Source: Celoporthe dispersa (Eukaryota > Ascomycota > Sordariomycetes > Diaporthales > Cryphonectriaceae). Taken from it: a stretch of DNA of 64,000 bases. The notes below the pieces were generated by a model that was not told the DNA's origin, did not search any database, and worked only from the letters and a program-made list of their open reading frames with translations. Below are positions 33,838 to 46,614 of the stretch, piece by piece (positions within the stretch are counted from its first letter, which is position 1; each line of letters starts with the position of its first letter). Made by a program: the position numbers and the translations under genes. Location of the stretch: NCBI GenBank assembly GCA_016584495.1, contig WAID01000004.1, positions 992,001-1,056,000 of the forward strand, written 5' to 3'.

Positions 33838-36465
33838 ATGGCAACCGCATCATGTTTAACGATCCAGTGCTATATCCCAGAGCTGTCGGCCCTCAACAAC
33901 TACACAACAAGCAGATCCCCCTACCTAGGCGGTCAGGACTTCCGCAAGGGCTGCCTCCTCGCCCTCAACGAGTCCCTCACCATCACCAACGGCCAGCCCA
34001 CCAAGACAGACCACTTCTTCTTCGACCCGGGCACCACCATCCCCGAGATCCTCGACGCGGCCGTCAACGACTCCATCTGCTCCTCGACCACCGGCCGCGC
34101 GCCCGAGGTCATCGTCCCGTACGAGTGGTGCCTGCGCCGCCTGCCAGGATGGCAGGCAGCCACCTGGTCGGGCGTCATGGGCCCGCTGGTGCAGTTCATC
34201 CTCCCCTGCGTCGCCTTCTGCTACAACATCCCGCGCGAGTGGAAGCTCCGCGTCGGCCGCCTGCGGCAGAAGCCCCAGATCGACCTCGACCTCGGCCTGC
34301 GGGCCACGGCGGCGGCGACGGCGGCGGATACTCGTCGGCTTCCTCCTTCTCCTGGGCTGGCAGGCCGCATCGGTAGGGCCGCGGGGGCATGGGCCAACAG
34401 CGCCGTCACCCTCGTGGCCGTCACGCTCGAGCTCGTCGTCCTGGGCGTCGACACCTTCCTCTGGATGTCCATCTGTTTTGTCATGGCGGGGCCCATGATC
34501 ATCAGCGCGGCGTACGAGTACCGCCTGGACTGGAACAACCTCGACATGCTGGCCAACAGAGGGGCGGGGATCCCCAGCGTGTCGAGGCGCGGCTGCTCCT
34601 GTGTACCGTTGCCGGGAACATGAAGTTGCGCGATGTCCACGCGGGCGAGGCGGGCGAGGAGGAAGGGGAGGAGATGAGCGGCCTCCTGGAGTCACAGGCG
34701 CAGTCGGCTTGGGTCCGGGTCATGAGCATCGCGGAGGAGGTGAGGCAGCTGGAGGAGGGCGGTCATCATTATTCTTGCCCCGGTGGTAGTCACCACAAGA
34801 CTGCTGCTCGTCAGGGCCAGCCACGGGCCGTCAGTCCTATCGGGCTCGGTCTTGCCCCGAGTCCTGGTCGGAACAGCGCTGTCGTTGCTGCTGCTGCTGT
34901 TGCTGAGGTCTTCGAAGGCGTGGGGCCTAGACTGAAGCTACAGACTCTGCTTGATGCTCAGCCAGGGTAAAAACAAAATCCCTTCCATTATTCCACCTTT
35001 CTTTCTTTCTTTCTTTTTAGGGGAAAGGAAAACAGACACAGTTCCAACAGTAAGCTAATACGGACCAATCTAGCTTTGGTGGATACATTGGTGCGCCTAC
35101 TGTCTTCTTCATAGGCAGTTTCGGCTACAACATCGCGGACAGCGACACGAGCCCGGGCCAGGAGACCGTCGCCATCACACTCGCGTTCGGCATGTTCTGG
35201 ATGTACATACCACACACAGCCGTCATCTCCAACACCCTCCTCGCGAGCAACGACCCCAGCACGCTGCAAGGTCTCGTCGGAAAGAAGGCCGACAAGAACC
35301 AGCAGTTCCAGTCCACCGCCACCACCCGGCCCACCCCGAAAACCCCGCTGGACCACCTCACCTACCCGGCGAGGCGCAAGATCCACGAGCTCGTGGGCAG
35401 CATCACCAAGGACGCCTACGAGTCCACCTACGAGCCCGTCGCCCTCTGGAAGCGCGGCCCCAACAAGCAGTCCTGGATGTTCGAGGCCATCCGGTTCATC
35501 CGGGACCGGGACGACTGCCCTCCGGACGCCGTCCGGGTCATCGAGAGGCCCTCGTCTTCTCCCGCCGGGACTGGGCCTTTGCCATCTCGCTCACCCTCCT
35601 GCTCCTGTCCATCCCGTATGTGCTGGCCTTTACGACCTCCTACCTCACGCCGCTGAAGGGGCTGTCCTGCCGGAGCCTGACGCACACCGTCTTCTTTGTG
35701 TCGCAGTGCATCCAGGTAACCATCTGGAGCTGCGACACGCACCGAAATTCGCAGGGCTGAGGCAGGCCAACATTCCCATACAGGTGCCTCCGCCGCCGCC
35801 GCCGCCGCCGCAGCAGCAGCAGCAGCAGCAGCAGCAGCGGCCAACACCGGCCCGCCACGGCCGCTGGGTGCAAAAGGCATCAGCGGGAGCCCTCTGGGTG
35901 GTCCAGCGCACAGCCACGCTCCTCACGCACCTTTCTGGGCTCATCAAATTCTCAGCACAGAGCGTATCGCTTTTTTCTGCCATTGGTGGCACTATCATGC
36001 AGGTTACCGGAGTATATGGTAACTGTGCTTGTCAGGTCAGTCTGCCCGCCGCCAGCGCAACCAAGATCCCAAAACCCTCTCTCCACAAGCCTCCCCCATC
36101 GTGCTAAATTTCTCTTCACCGGTCAGGTCGACGCTTGGTCCTGGGCCGACCCGGGCAATCCCCACTCTGTGGTCATGCTGAGCAACATCACCGAGGCTAA
36201 AATCCTCGCCTCCAAGAACTGGAACATCAACGGCGCCCTGGCCTCGGCGGCCCTGACTCTGGTGACGGCTGTCGGGTGGTGGCACCGGCGGGAGCTGTGG
36301 AAGAAGTTCAAGGAGGAGACGATGAAGCTGCCAGACGTGGCAGGGTCGTCCTCGGTGCTGCGGTCTAGTAATAGCGGCCTTCAGCGGACCTCCTCGGTCC
36401 CGTCTACCGCCTCGGAGCCTCTGGACGGTCTGCCTCCTCTAGACCCGTTTCGATCTCTTGGGTGA
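33838..36465 (+). CDS. unnamed fungal polytopic membrane protein with P8Q9 tract
   Basis: Four exons: 33838-34966, 35074-35715, 35784-36035 and 36127-36465. Introns are 107, 68 and 91 nt (donors GTAAAA, GTAACC, GTCAGT). Two lost bases (about 34566 and 35550) restore 787 residues. It starts MATASCLTIQCYIPELSALN, with a Cys-containing extracellular N-terminus. Hydrophobic segments follow: GPLVQFILPCVAFCYNIP; the pair around LVAVTLELVVLGVDTFLW and FVMAGPMIISAAYEY; APTVFFIGSFGYNIAD; FGMFWMYIPHTAVISN; and WAFAISLTLLLLSIPYVLAF. About eight helices are readable. A (CCG)n(CAG)n run at 35788-35837 encodes eight Pro and nine Gln between two helices. I do not recognise a named domain. It resembles uncharacterised Sordariomycete membrane proteins, and no function is assigned. 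Confidence 0.75.
35788..35837 (+). repeat. coding (CCG)n(CAG)n trinucleotide repeat
   Basis: Uninterrupted CCG units followed by nine CAG units in exon 3 of the polytopic membrane protein gene. They encode eight Pro and nine Gln, directly after the intron at 35716-35783. Such tracts are length-variable. Confidence 0.85.
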
Positions 36466-38750
36466 TGGTGACGTGAAAGGGCTGGAGTTCCTAGACCAGG
36501 AGGAGATACTTGTAGATATTATTAGTCTGCCGTACAGCCTAGAAATGCTAGGAGTTCTGTAAACGGAGGCCTGGGAATCCACCTAGCTTTGTATTATTAT
36601 GAATGTATCAGTAGGGAAAGAAATTATTGGTATAGTTCACTCAAATATTCTTATACTTTTAGTTTCTACAATACAGCTTGTTGTCTGCAGCAGCCCGAAT
36701 GATAATAACAAAAGAATAGAAATAAAATAACATTAGGTCGAGGTCAACCGGGCTCCGCGAAATCCATGTAAGACGATTCGCTGGAGCACCGCTTGGCTAA
36801 CCATCGGTGGAGAATTCCGCCGATACACGCGAAACCTACCAACACAACATATTAACAGCTTCGTAATTACTATTAATTTACCGGCGGGTCGCAATCTGCA
36901 GCTTGTAAAACAGAAACAAAATGTCAAAAACAGAAAAACAACCTAGAACTCTCATTGTCTAGTTTACAGTCTAGACTTTGCGTCTTGGTTGCCCTCGTAG
37001 AACGATCCCTCGTCCTCGTCCTCGTCGAGCACATGGGATCGAGAAGTTACGTCGCCAGCTCACTGCAGGGGTGTGTAGATATGGAAACTGTTCTCGGGTA
37101 TGACCCGTTAGGTAGACTTTGGAGTCCAAGTTAAGTTCTTCTTCCTCTTCTTCTTCTTCTTTTTTCTTCTTTCTTTTTCTCTCGACAAGCCGCCTTATGC
37201 TGCTTTCGGGTGCAGGTCGCGTGCGAACAGAGGCCCGCGGGATAAAGGCCAGTCGGTCCAGGAACGTGTGTGTACCAGAGTCTCTCGCAACCTCGAGAAG
37301 CTCAGTGGGACTCAACGCCTTCTTCCAAAGGTAAGTAGGAGAATCGGAGGCAAAATGATCGGAGGTCGAAACGGCCCCCGCCTGCCTTGGAAAGGGCTCA
37401 TCAGGCCTCAGCATATTGGTCTATCTTCCCATGTACAATTCAGGATGGCCAGGGAGAGACGTGATGTTATTGATCGTTCGGTCGTGAGTGTGATCCCTGT
37501 AGTGAGGTGTCATGACCGAGGCTGTCAGAGAGAATTCAATGACACAGGTTGAGTATCTCCAAGACAACATCAGGCCGCCTAAGATGCATCAGGAATGTTG
37601 TGGGCCAGACAACCCGTGGTACGCTAAACTGCTGCGCAACACTAGTCGTCAGAGGAGAATACTTTCTAGTGCTGTCAAGAGCCTCATCTCTAGTATGCTG
37701 AGAGGTACTTCGTCAATGACGATGCAATGGACTCTGCGCTGCATGGAGGCAGTGGAGTATTATTCGATCTCAGGACCTGGATATCAGGAAGCCCTGATAC
37801 TCCTCTTACAATGCCCCAAGTGCTCTGTGTGATCTCCAGGAGCAGCCTCCTGGTGATGGACCTTGTAGATATGAGAGAGGTGCTCCTCTATGATGCTCTC
37901 ATTATCCCCTGTCCTGCCTGTCTTGTGTATTGTCGGGTCAGGCTGTACACAATGGCCTGCAGTCTCCTGTCCCTGCACCACAGTGATGTAGGCTTGCTTG
38001 TTCGTGTCTGCGTACAGATGTTGAGGTGATGTGTTGTGATTTTCACAAGGACTGCTTTGGTGGTATGTACACAAACAAGGTTTAGTGCACGCATGCAGTC
38101 AGCGCAGTGTCGAGCAGAGGGCCTACCTTGCCCTGCAGCTAAATCCTCCAGAGGATTGAGCGAGTTCCAACTTGATTTATGCGCTGTCGTGGTGAGGAGA
38201 TCCTCCCTGATCCTGCAGCTGTGCAAAGCCTATCACCATAACAGCAAGTCATGTATATCAAGACTTGCATACAAGAGCATACCACCCTACAGTTCTCACG
38301 GGGTTGTGGGTTGGCCTAGGTTGTAGCTCTTCTAGAGGACCCTCCAGCCGAGGAGGGGAAGATGCAGGGTCCTGAGAGATTTATAGGCTCTTCAGGCTGC
38401 TGGGACCCCTGAAGGGACGTCATACTACAGCGTGTTGCAGTGGGCCCAGGCCCAACCAGGCGCCCGGCCGGGGCTGAACCCTGGAAGCCCCCACGCCACC
38501 ACCTACCTGAGACTGGAGGCTATGCGGGGTGGCTAAAGATAGTCTCGAGGGACGATCCTTGGCTTTATACGATAATAAACACCGCGCCATTGACGGGGCC
38601 GGGCCTCGAGCTCCAACTCCCCCCTCCCGCCTCCCCAACCTCTCTCCATCCCAACCTGCCCGTCGCCAGCTCGCCTTTCTGCTCTGGCGAGAGCTCACGA
38701 CGCCGTCTCGATCGGTGCAGCGAGGACAAGCCCAGCCCACCCACGCCAAC
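36466..38750. other. intergenic region
   Basis: 2.3 kb with no supported gene. An AT-rich stretch at 36590-36960 is followed by a (TTC)n tract near 37137-37162. Open frames of 147 codons (minus, 37414-36971) and 106 codons (plus, 37512-37832) have no domain. From 38600 on, C-rich leader sequence belongs to the YVC1 gene. Confidence 0.45.
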
Positions 38751-41700
38751 ATGCCTGTACGTGCCAAGTTCCGGCCTCAGTCCGGCGCGAACGACGCACC
38801 GCGCACTCCATCGCCAGGCGGGCGACTGGTCTTCTACCACGGGCTGCCGGATGTCCGCGACGATGACTCCTTCCGTGATGTGATCAAGAAGCTGTCCATG
38901 TGAGTCCCCAGCCAGCTGCCCACCGGGTTTGAGGTCGCCAAGGAGGACGACGGACAGCCTGACCGCTGACAATGCTTCTACCAACCCCCCCCCCCCAAAA
39001 AAAAAAGATACTTCAATGAGGTGGTGGTCCTGCCCGTCACCTTTGAGCAGCTGAGGACGACGTCTGCGGGCGCCGGCCTTACGAAGCTGGTTGAGCATCT
39101 GAGCAAGACTTGCTGCAATCCTGCCATCGTGAACGCTCTGCTGTGAGTCTTGACCTTTACGCACAAGACGAACTTGCCTTTTTTCTCTCTCCCTTCTCTA
39201 CGCACACATGTGGTTAGCCCAGCCGCGCGGGAGGGTCGACGGCAGCGGTGATGGTACCTGGCGTGCTATTGTCTGACGTGTGACACACACACACCATTTT
39301 TATTCTCGGCGATCATCCTCCCCTGCATGAGGACACCACCGTTTCCCACTGGCTGCTCTCAAAGCCGGCCAGTTGAGCCTGGAGAAGTTGTTGTGTATGC
39401 CTGTCCAGACCTCAGCGAGACAAATCACCAGCGACACAGAGGAGTGCGCTTTTTTTTCTCTCTCTGCCTGTTTCACCACTACAGTCTCCTGCGTCGATGG
39501 ACTGGCTGCACCTCGGCGGTCCCTACTGAAATCTGCAGCACATCTTGTGCGTGTGTGTGCCGTACAGCCTGCTGACTACTGCTGAGCCAGCGCCCTCAAA
39601 TGGCACTATGGAGCCGCAACGGAGGAAAAGAGCGTCAACGAGGCGCGGGCCAACGCAGCAGAGATTGTGGCCTGGCGCTTTCTGACCCACCTGTCCGAGA
39701 GGGAAGTCGTGGACTACTGCCTCTACGAGATTCCGGACTCGCAGCCCCCCGCCAACGGGGCCAGTCACCGCGATGAGGAGGATGGTCGGCTGTCTGAGGA
39801 GGTCGACGAGAACACCGCCCTGCTTGCCCAGTCGCTGGCCGAGACGGTGACCTCGGCCAAGAACGCCTTTCTCAATACCGGCAGCAACAAGCGGTATCAG
39901 CTGCTGAAGTCCATCTCCCGCCTGACGATGCACGGCGATGACGACGATGAGGAGGAGGAGGAAGACCCCACCAAGCCGTTTGTCACCCTCAACGCCCTGG
40001 AGATCGCGGCTGTCGCAAGTGCCAAGCGCTTCCTGAGCCAGCATGTCGTGCAGAAGATCATCACGGGCATATGGAAGGGCGACATTGTGTTCTGGGACAG
40101 TAGGTGCCTTGGCGAGGGAGAATCACCACTAGAGCAGCAGGCTGGCTAACTCTGACCGCCAGAACTCGAGGTCAACGCGGTCAAGCGGCCCCGATTCTAC
40201 AACAAGGCGTCGGCCGATCCCTTCTCCCGGCTGAGGGTCCCCAAGTACCTGAAGAGCTTTGAGGTCCTATTCTTCTTCATCTTCCTCTTCCTGTACTACT
40301 CTGTCCTCGTGGAGAGGAACCCGGACCAGATCAGCCTCGCCGAGGTCCTCTTATACATCTGGTTCGCCGCCTTCTTCTACGACGAGCTGAGCGAGTGGAG
40401 CGATGCTGGGTCCATCTTCTACGCCACGGATGTAAGAATATCCCGCCCGCAAAGAAAACACACCACCGCTGCGCTGGCTTGGTGCTTACGCCGTCACAGA
40501 TATGGAACTTGTTCGATATAACCATGATATGCATTGGCTTCGTCTTTGCGGTGATGCGTACGTCTATCTGAGCCCAAAGCTTTCTCTCTTGTGCGTGGTG
40601 GTCATCTAACCTGGGAAATATAGGCATCGTGGGTCTGTCGAGGCATGACGAGAAGCTCATCGAGCAGTCGTTCGACATCCTCTCGCTCGAGGCCCTGTTC
40701 ATGGTCCCCCGCGTCTGCTCCGTCCTGTCTCTGTCGCCCTACTGGGGCACACTCATCCCTTGTCTCAAGGAGATGGGCAAGGACTTCATCAAGTAAGCCC
40801 CTCGCATCATCGCATCAGATTGCTAGACGCACAAGGTCCTAACTGCAGCACGTCAGGTTCATGGTCCTCGTTGTCATCCTTTACATGGGATTTCTGACCA
40901 CGTTCTCTCTCATCGGCCGCGAGCACTTTGTACGTTATCTGTTACATACCTGCACGTCAAGAATCCTAGGCGGTCATCTCTAACCTCGGTATCGCAGACC
41001 CTTACACAGATGACATTGTCTCTGGCCAAGATCTTCTACGGCTCGAGCTACGTCGGGTTTGAGATTATGAGTGACATCGACCCAATACTAGGGCCTCCTC
41101 TGATGTTCATCTTCGTGACGCTGACCAGCATCCTGCTCATGGGCAGCCTGACGGGTGAGTCTACCACACAACCGATCCCACCTGTACCTTCCAAATGCTG
41201 ACCCCCGACAAGGTATGCTCTCAAACTCCTTCTCCCGCGTCATCAGCCACGCCCGCGAGGAGTACCTCTACGTCTACAGCGTCTACGTCCTCGAGGCCTC
41301 CACCTCCAACCGCCTCACCCACTTCTACCCCCCCTTCAACCTCCTGGCCCTCGTCATCTTCCGCCCCTGCCGCCTATTCCTCCCGTCCGACCACAAGTTC
41401 CGCGCCGCCCGTATCGTCCTGCTCAAGGCGACCCACTTCCCCATCGTCGGCGCCATCCTGCTCTACGAGGCCATCCGCGGCAAGGTCATCGCCGACGAGT
41501 ACGCCGGCTTCAAGGGACCGCGCATGGAGACGGCCAGCGCCGCCGGGATCATGTCCAGGAAGGCCTCGCGCGCCAAGATGAGGCCCGCGTCCTCGTCCGA
41601 CCAGAGACGGCCCGGCCGGCCCTCGCGCATGAGCATGAGCGTGTTTGACCCGATCCAGGCGCCTAGGGACTCGCCCACGCGGGGGCCTCCCAGCGCCGCG

Positions 41701-41895
41701 ACGCCCACGACGACCGCGACGGATGCCTTCAACGATGACGTCGACGCCCCGACCCAGGTGGAGGTCAAGGTCGCGGAGCTCAACGACAAGATCGACAGGC
41801 TGACAGAGCTCGTCCTCGCCATGCAGAGGGAGAGGGAGCAGTCGCATAGGGACGGGATGACGCATGGAGATGGCGGCCTGCGCGGTGGGTTCTGA
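38751..41895 (+). CDS. YVC1: TRPY-type vacuolar cation channel
   Basis: Nine exons (38751-38899, 39008-39142, 39591-40099, 40163-40431, 40500-40557, 40624-40792, 40857-40929, 40998-41154, 41213-41895) sum to 2202 nt, 733 residues, with no frame break. The soluble N-terminal domain contains YFNEVVVLPVTFEQLRTT, WRFLTHLSEREVVDYCLYEI and a long acidic run (DDDDEEEEEDP). Six membrane helices follow: VLFFFIFLFLYYSVL, AEVLLYIWFAAFFYDEL, ITMICIGFVFAVMRIVG, LFMVPRVCSVLSLSPYWGTL, FMVLVVILYMGFLTTFSLIG, and after the pore segment IFYGSSYVGFE the helix MFIFVTLTSILLMGSLTGML. This is the Yvc1/TRPY1 family, which releases Ca2+ from the vacuole in response to stretch and Ca2+. A C-terminal coiled coil (LNDKIDRLTELVLAMQRERE) fits assembly as a tetramer. 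One intron (39143-39590, 448 nt) is unusually long. Confidence 0.95.
39143..39590 (+). other. long second intron of YVC1
   Basis: 448 nt with donor GTGAGT and acceptor GAGCCAG. The other seven introns of the gene are 58-108 nt. Joining across it restores NALLALKWHYG. It includes short pyrimidine tracts and CA runs but no gene I can recognise. Confidence 0.75.
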
Positions 41896-43130
41896 GATGT
41901 TGATGCTCGAGCCCGGAAGGGAAAGGAATGAAATGGGGAATAACTTGTTTCCTTTTTTTTTTTTTTAAAGTTGAAATCGAGGCGGGGGTCATCACCATGT
42001 CAGTTCATTGGTGGCTTGTCAGAGCATGATCGATGGATATTGTTGGATATCATTGCATTGCGGTGGATTGGATCTATGCGCCGGTTCGTTGATCCGGGTG
42101 ATGTTTATTTTTTATTTATTTTTTCATCTTTCGTTTTTGTTTCTGGCATCTGCGAGTTTGACGAGTTGCATCGGGAGCTAATGTGGATTTCAATAAAATT
42201 GAACAGTGAAGAGATATCTCTGTATGCTATAATTTGTCTTCGTGCTTTTTCTCCAGTGGTGGTGCAGTCACTATGGTTGAAGGGCGAATCAAGATTTCAG
42301 TAGCAAAGACCGACTCGACTAGAACTCAAAACGATCCAGGAGGTACAGAAGAGGACTGTGTGAAACCAACTCGCTGGGTATCATCTGTATTTCTGCCATC
42401 GCTAACACTAAGCCATAAAGAATACACTTCCCTACCTAGTCCCAACCACTCCCAACAGCCTGTCCCGTAACCTGTCTTTATCGCTCCAACAAAAGGGTCC
42501 AGTGACCACGTACACTTCGTACCGTCCATCCATCCATCCGTCCATCCGTCCAACTCATCATCTCATCCCTCTTCCATATCATGAAAAATGGTATCATCAA
42601 CCTCAATCCCGTCCCCTAGGTGCGATCCGATTTGTCCGAGAGACATGCGAGCCCTTTTTTTTTTTTTTTTTGGTCCGTGATAGACGTTGTCGTGTGTAGC
42701 TTTTTCGGTTTCGTTTATGTGTAACATGATGTGGAGTCGGACGACGAAAGACGATGATATACTGTAAACGGAAATGAGAGAAAGGAAAAGGAATAAAGAT
42801 ATGAAACCTTCAAGCCATTGAACGCCAAGAAATCTCGAAGCAACAAGGAAAAAACAGAGAATCCCAAATCGGGTCGTCCTTGAAGCGCCAGCAACGTGGA
42901 TTGCCTGCTCTCTTTACAGCCCCACCCTCGAAAACGAGTGTTGGGCTGCTGAGGATGGCATTCCTGTCCATGGCAACAACACAAGACCACACGACATGGT
43001 CGAAATCAAGGATGTCGAACAGAGAAACAGAGCCGACCAAATGCATGACACAATTGTCTGGGTATTTTTTTTCGCGCCAGGGTATATCCAGCCGGGGTAT
43101 TTTGACGTCGAGTTTCTAAGAGCCAAGAAT
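41896..43130. other. convergent spacer between YVC1 and the KH gene
   Basis: Holds two 3' ends. Low-complexity runs are a T run at 41953-41966, a (CCAT)n tract at 42528-42548 (read as ATCCATCCATCC) and a long T run at 42654-42670. No gene seen. Confidence 0.5.
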
Positions 43131-46100
43131 CTAACGATAAGGTCCGATGGGACCGGGGTATCCAGAATTCGTAGAGTGGGAGGTGGAAGGACGGCCGCTG
43201 TCTGCAGACTGTCGGGTATTGTGACGAGGGGTAACATCGCCGGGAAGAGGGACGCCGTTGGGCGTCAGCTTGTCACCGGAGCTGTTTCCAAAGGGGCGAC
43301 TCGGCCAGGGGCTGTCGTCGTCGGGTAGGTTTACACCGCTGTCGTTCCACGGGTTTCGGTCGGCGTGGAAGCTGCGGGTGGATTCGATCGAGATAAGTGA
43401 AGACTTGGACACGTTGCTCGAGCCCTTGAATAGGGAGACGGTGGCCGAGTGGGAGCTGTTCTTGCGGCGGTCCAGGAAAGAAGAAATCGAAGACATGCTT
43501 CCGGGCTTGCGGAGCTTGTCGAAGATGGTGCTGCGCTCGCGAGCAACCTCGTCACCAAAGGCGGACTTGGTGGGAGAGTCGGTCGCGACTGTCGTGGGTG
43601 CGTGCTGCAGCAGCTTGGAGTCGAAGTACGGGAGTGACTCCTCGAACGTGTCTGACTTGGGCCGGGGGATGGAGCCCTTGATGATGGTCTCCTCGACACC
43701 CGCAGTGGCGAAGTGGCCGTGCAGGAGCTCCATGGCATCGCGCAGACCACCGGCGTTGTTGCGGGTGAAGGTCCACAGGAGGGTGACGGTGGGCTGGCCG
43801 TCATCCGTCAGCTCCGAGGTGTTCTCGTGGACGGTGAGGTCGACCTCGTGCTGGGCCTTGAGCTTCGGCACGACCTCGTTGACAAAGTCGGGAGACTCGA
43901 GGTACTTGATCAGCACAGGAGTGCGGGCCAGTACCACCTCGTGGTTGTCAGGTACCATTCCCTGCTGGGGTCAGCATGCGCTCGGGCGGTCAAGGCGGGA
44001 AGAGAGTTGAACTTACGAGGAACTCGTCAACACAAAGAGGGACCTGCCACTGGGGCCCAGTAAAGGTGACCTCATCGCTCGCCTGTTCCGTGCCGGGGAA
44101 GATGATCTTGCAGTTCCATTTCTTCTCCATGATCGCAATGTCGGACAGGCGGGCCAGCAGCTGACGGTGGTAGAGACGGTCCACAGGCACGACCTGAGAG
44201 GTAAACTCGGAATCCTATGGATGGGTCAGTGGCTTGTTTGGGTTTTTTTCTTCTTGTCCTTTCTTTCTTGGGACGAGATGTGGATAGCTTACAACGCGGT
44301 CAACCATCTCCAGGATCTCCGACTTGACAAGCTCGAGGCTCTGCGCATTGCGAGCAGGTGTCCGACAGATGACATTGTCCAGCGTGTTGTCGTCATCCTC
44401 TCGGATCATGCCGTCTAGACAGGTCAGTGACATGAACCACAGCTGGCCCGAGCGCCGAGATCCAGAGAGAGACTTACTGCGCTCCTGGGCATTGGAGAAC
44501 TTGACGAAGACGGAGTGCTTCTTCATGATGCGTTGGATGTGCTGGCCGCCGATACCAATGATCCGCTTGTGGTACTGATCAGGCACGTGGAACGAGATAG
44601 AAGCGGGCATCTCCTGCTCCACCAGGCCCAGGCCCTGCTTCATGGAGTCGTAGGACGAGGCGTTGACGTCAATGTTGAAGTTGTACTCTCCGAAGTTCTC
44701 GAACATGATCTGGACGTTGCCTGCACGGGATGTCAGCATCACTTCCACCGAGTGAGGGGTTGCATATGAGGAACGTACTTTGCCCCATGATCTTGTTGAT
44801 CTTGCCGTTCTTCTTGCCGCTAACAAACTCCTTGTGTTCGTTGGCAAGCTCGATCTTCACCCTGATGGTGTACTGCGACTGTGTCACGAATCTTATCTGT
44901 GAGATCACATGGAGCGCAGCCTTGACCGCGTCATCAGAGCCGTCGATGGTGAAAGAAAGTCGCTGGAAGGAGATCTCAGCGTCGGAGTTGGCACATATGT
45001 CGCCAAGCATGATCCTGATGTCGTTGTCCTCGGGCAGCCTCCGGCCGTCCGGCTGAGCCGCCCAGAAGCCGCTGTAAAACTGTCCAGCCTGGAACCATCG
45101 TCAGTCAAATCCTCATGAGGAACGATAGCCCTCCCCTGCTCAACTTACGAGGGTCATAAGCTCCCGAACTGTGCGCTCGATATGCAGGTTCTCGGTGGCC
45201 TGTACCCTGACCGTGTTCTGCCTGGAACCCAAGGGCGGGAACTGGATGTAGGACCCATTGGTCTCGACGATCTTGCGGACCTTGTCGAGGCGCGTCAGGA
45301 GGATGGTATCGATCTTTTCGGCCGGCATGGGGACGTCCTTGACATAGAGCCGGACGCGGCTCAGCAGATCCCGCAGCTTGAGCTTGGCCAGCTCGATCTG
45401 CCGGGGTTTATCACCGGTGATGAGGAGCTCGTTCGGGTTCCGGGGCTGAGCGTTGCCAGGGCAGTATCGGAAGTAGGTCGAGAAGGGCGGTGGGAAGTAG
45501 ATGGCAGTGCCGGTGGCCGACTCGATCAGCTTGATGTTCTTCCGGTTCCGGCCGCAGATGAGCTGCTGGATCGAGAGGTCCATGTGCATAGCATCGATGA
45601 CCCGACCGAGCTGTAGAATAAACGTAACGTTAACCGCTGGCGGCCCCCTCGGGATCAGGCAGGCAGGTAGTGTATCATTTTCGTACCCATTGATCAATAG
45701 AGACCAGGACGCGAGTCTTGGCGTGCTCTGTGGACAGTATGTCGCCGTAGATGGCCACCCTCCACCGCTGGTCCCTCCGGATCTCGACGTCACCGTTCAC
45801 GCCGTCGACAAGCGGTGTGAGCTTAGGTCCGAGCAGGAAGATGTCGACGCCGCAGAAGGCCGATATGCTGTCGAGGGTCTCGATCACGGTCTGCTTGAGG
45901 GAGCCGGCGTTGAGGTCGGCGACCATGTCCCCGTCGATATCCACAGTGGTACAGCGCTGGAGAAGGCAGGGGATGGGTTAGTGGATCTGCATCTCGAGAG
46001 CAGGGTGGCACTGCAACAGCAACAACAACAACGCGGCGGGTGGTTTTGGGTGGTGTTTTTTTTCTTTTTCTCTTTCTGTTCGGGACTCTACACACCATAG

Positions 46101-46614
46101 ACAGAGGGGTCTCGTTCATGAGCTTCTCCCTAGTCTGCCAGACGAGGTCCAGGGAGCCCGAGAGGCAGACGGTGGTGACCTGGCCCTTGACGTGCTTGGG
46201 CGTGGTGGAGATGACATGGGCCTCGATGGGCAGCTGGCTGTTGGTGATGTCCTTACACATCTTCCTCAGGCGGCCGAGGTTGTCTGCGTGGACGGGCAGC
46301 TCATGGACGGGGACGTCATCAGGGGCCTCGGCAGGGTGCGTCCACCTGAGGACGGCGTCGGTGGTGGCATGGAGGATGTCCTCGGTGTCGGGGCCGGCGA
46401 GCTCGGAGGCGAAGGGGACGTTGAAGGCATGATGGATGACCGAGTCACCGATCTGTGGAGGGGTTATGGGAGAGGCGCCCTGAGGCGTGATCTTGTGGTG
46501 TGGATGGAGACCCTGCATCGACATACCCACGCTGGGCCTCGAGGACATGCCAAAGGCGGGACTCATCCGCTCTGACCAGTTTCTCATGTTTGCTATCTTA
46601 TTCATGGCGTGCAT
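43131..46614 (-). CDS. multi-KH domain RNA-binding protein
   Basis: Eight exons read leftward (46614-46096, 45956-45687, 45610-45149, 45088-44779, 44720-44478, 44414-44293, 44214-44017, 43961-43131) total 2955 nt, 984 residues, with no frame break. Introns are 55-139 nt. KH-type repeats are visible: SIQQLICGRNRKNIKLIESA with GTAIYFPP; EKIDTILLTRLDKVRKIVET with SYIQFPP; and the clearest, YHKRIIGIGGQHIQRIMKKH with VFVKF, containing a canonical GxxG loop. Others are divergent. The C-terminal ~170 residues are Ser/Pro-rich and disordered. The set resembles fungal vigilin/Bicaudal-C-like proteins, which bind mRNA in the cytoplasm; targets are unknown. The frame stays open upstream to 47247, so the start is uncertain. 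ATG 46614 (MHAMNKIANMRNW) or 46605 is favoured by conservation of MRNWSERMSPAFGM. Confidence 0.88.

Noticed and set aside
36971..37414. 147-codon minus frame with Lys/Glu runs
   Set aside because: The charged run is a (TTC)n repeat; the rest has no recognisable content.
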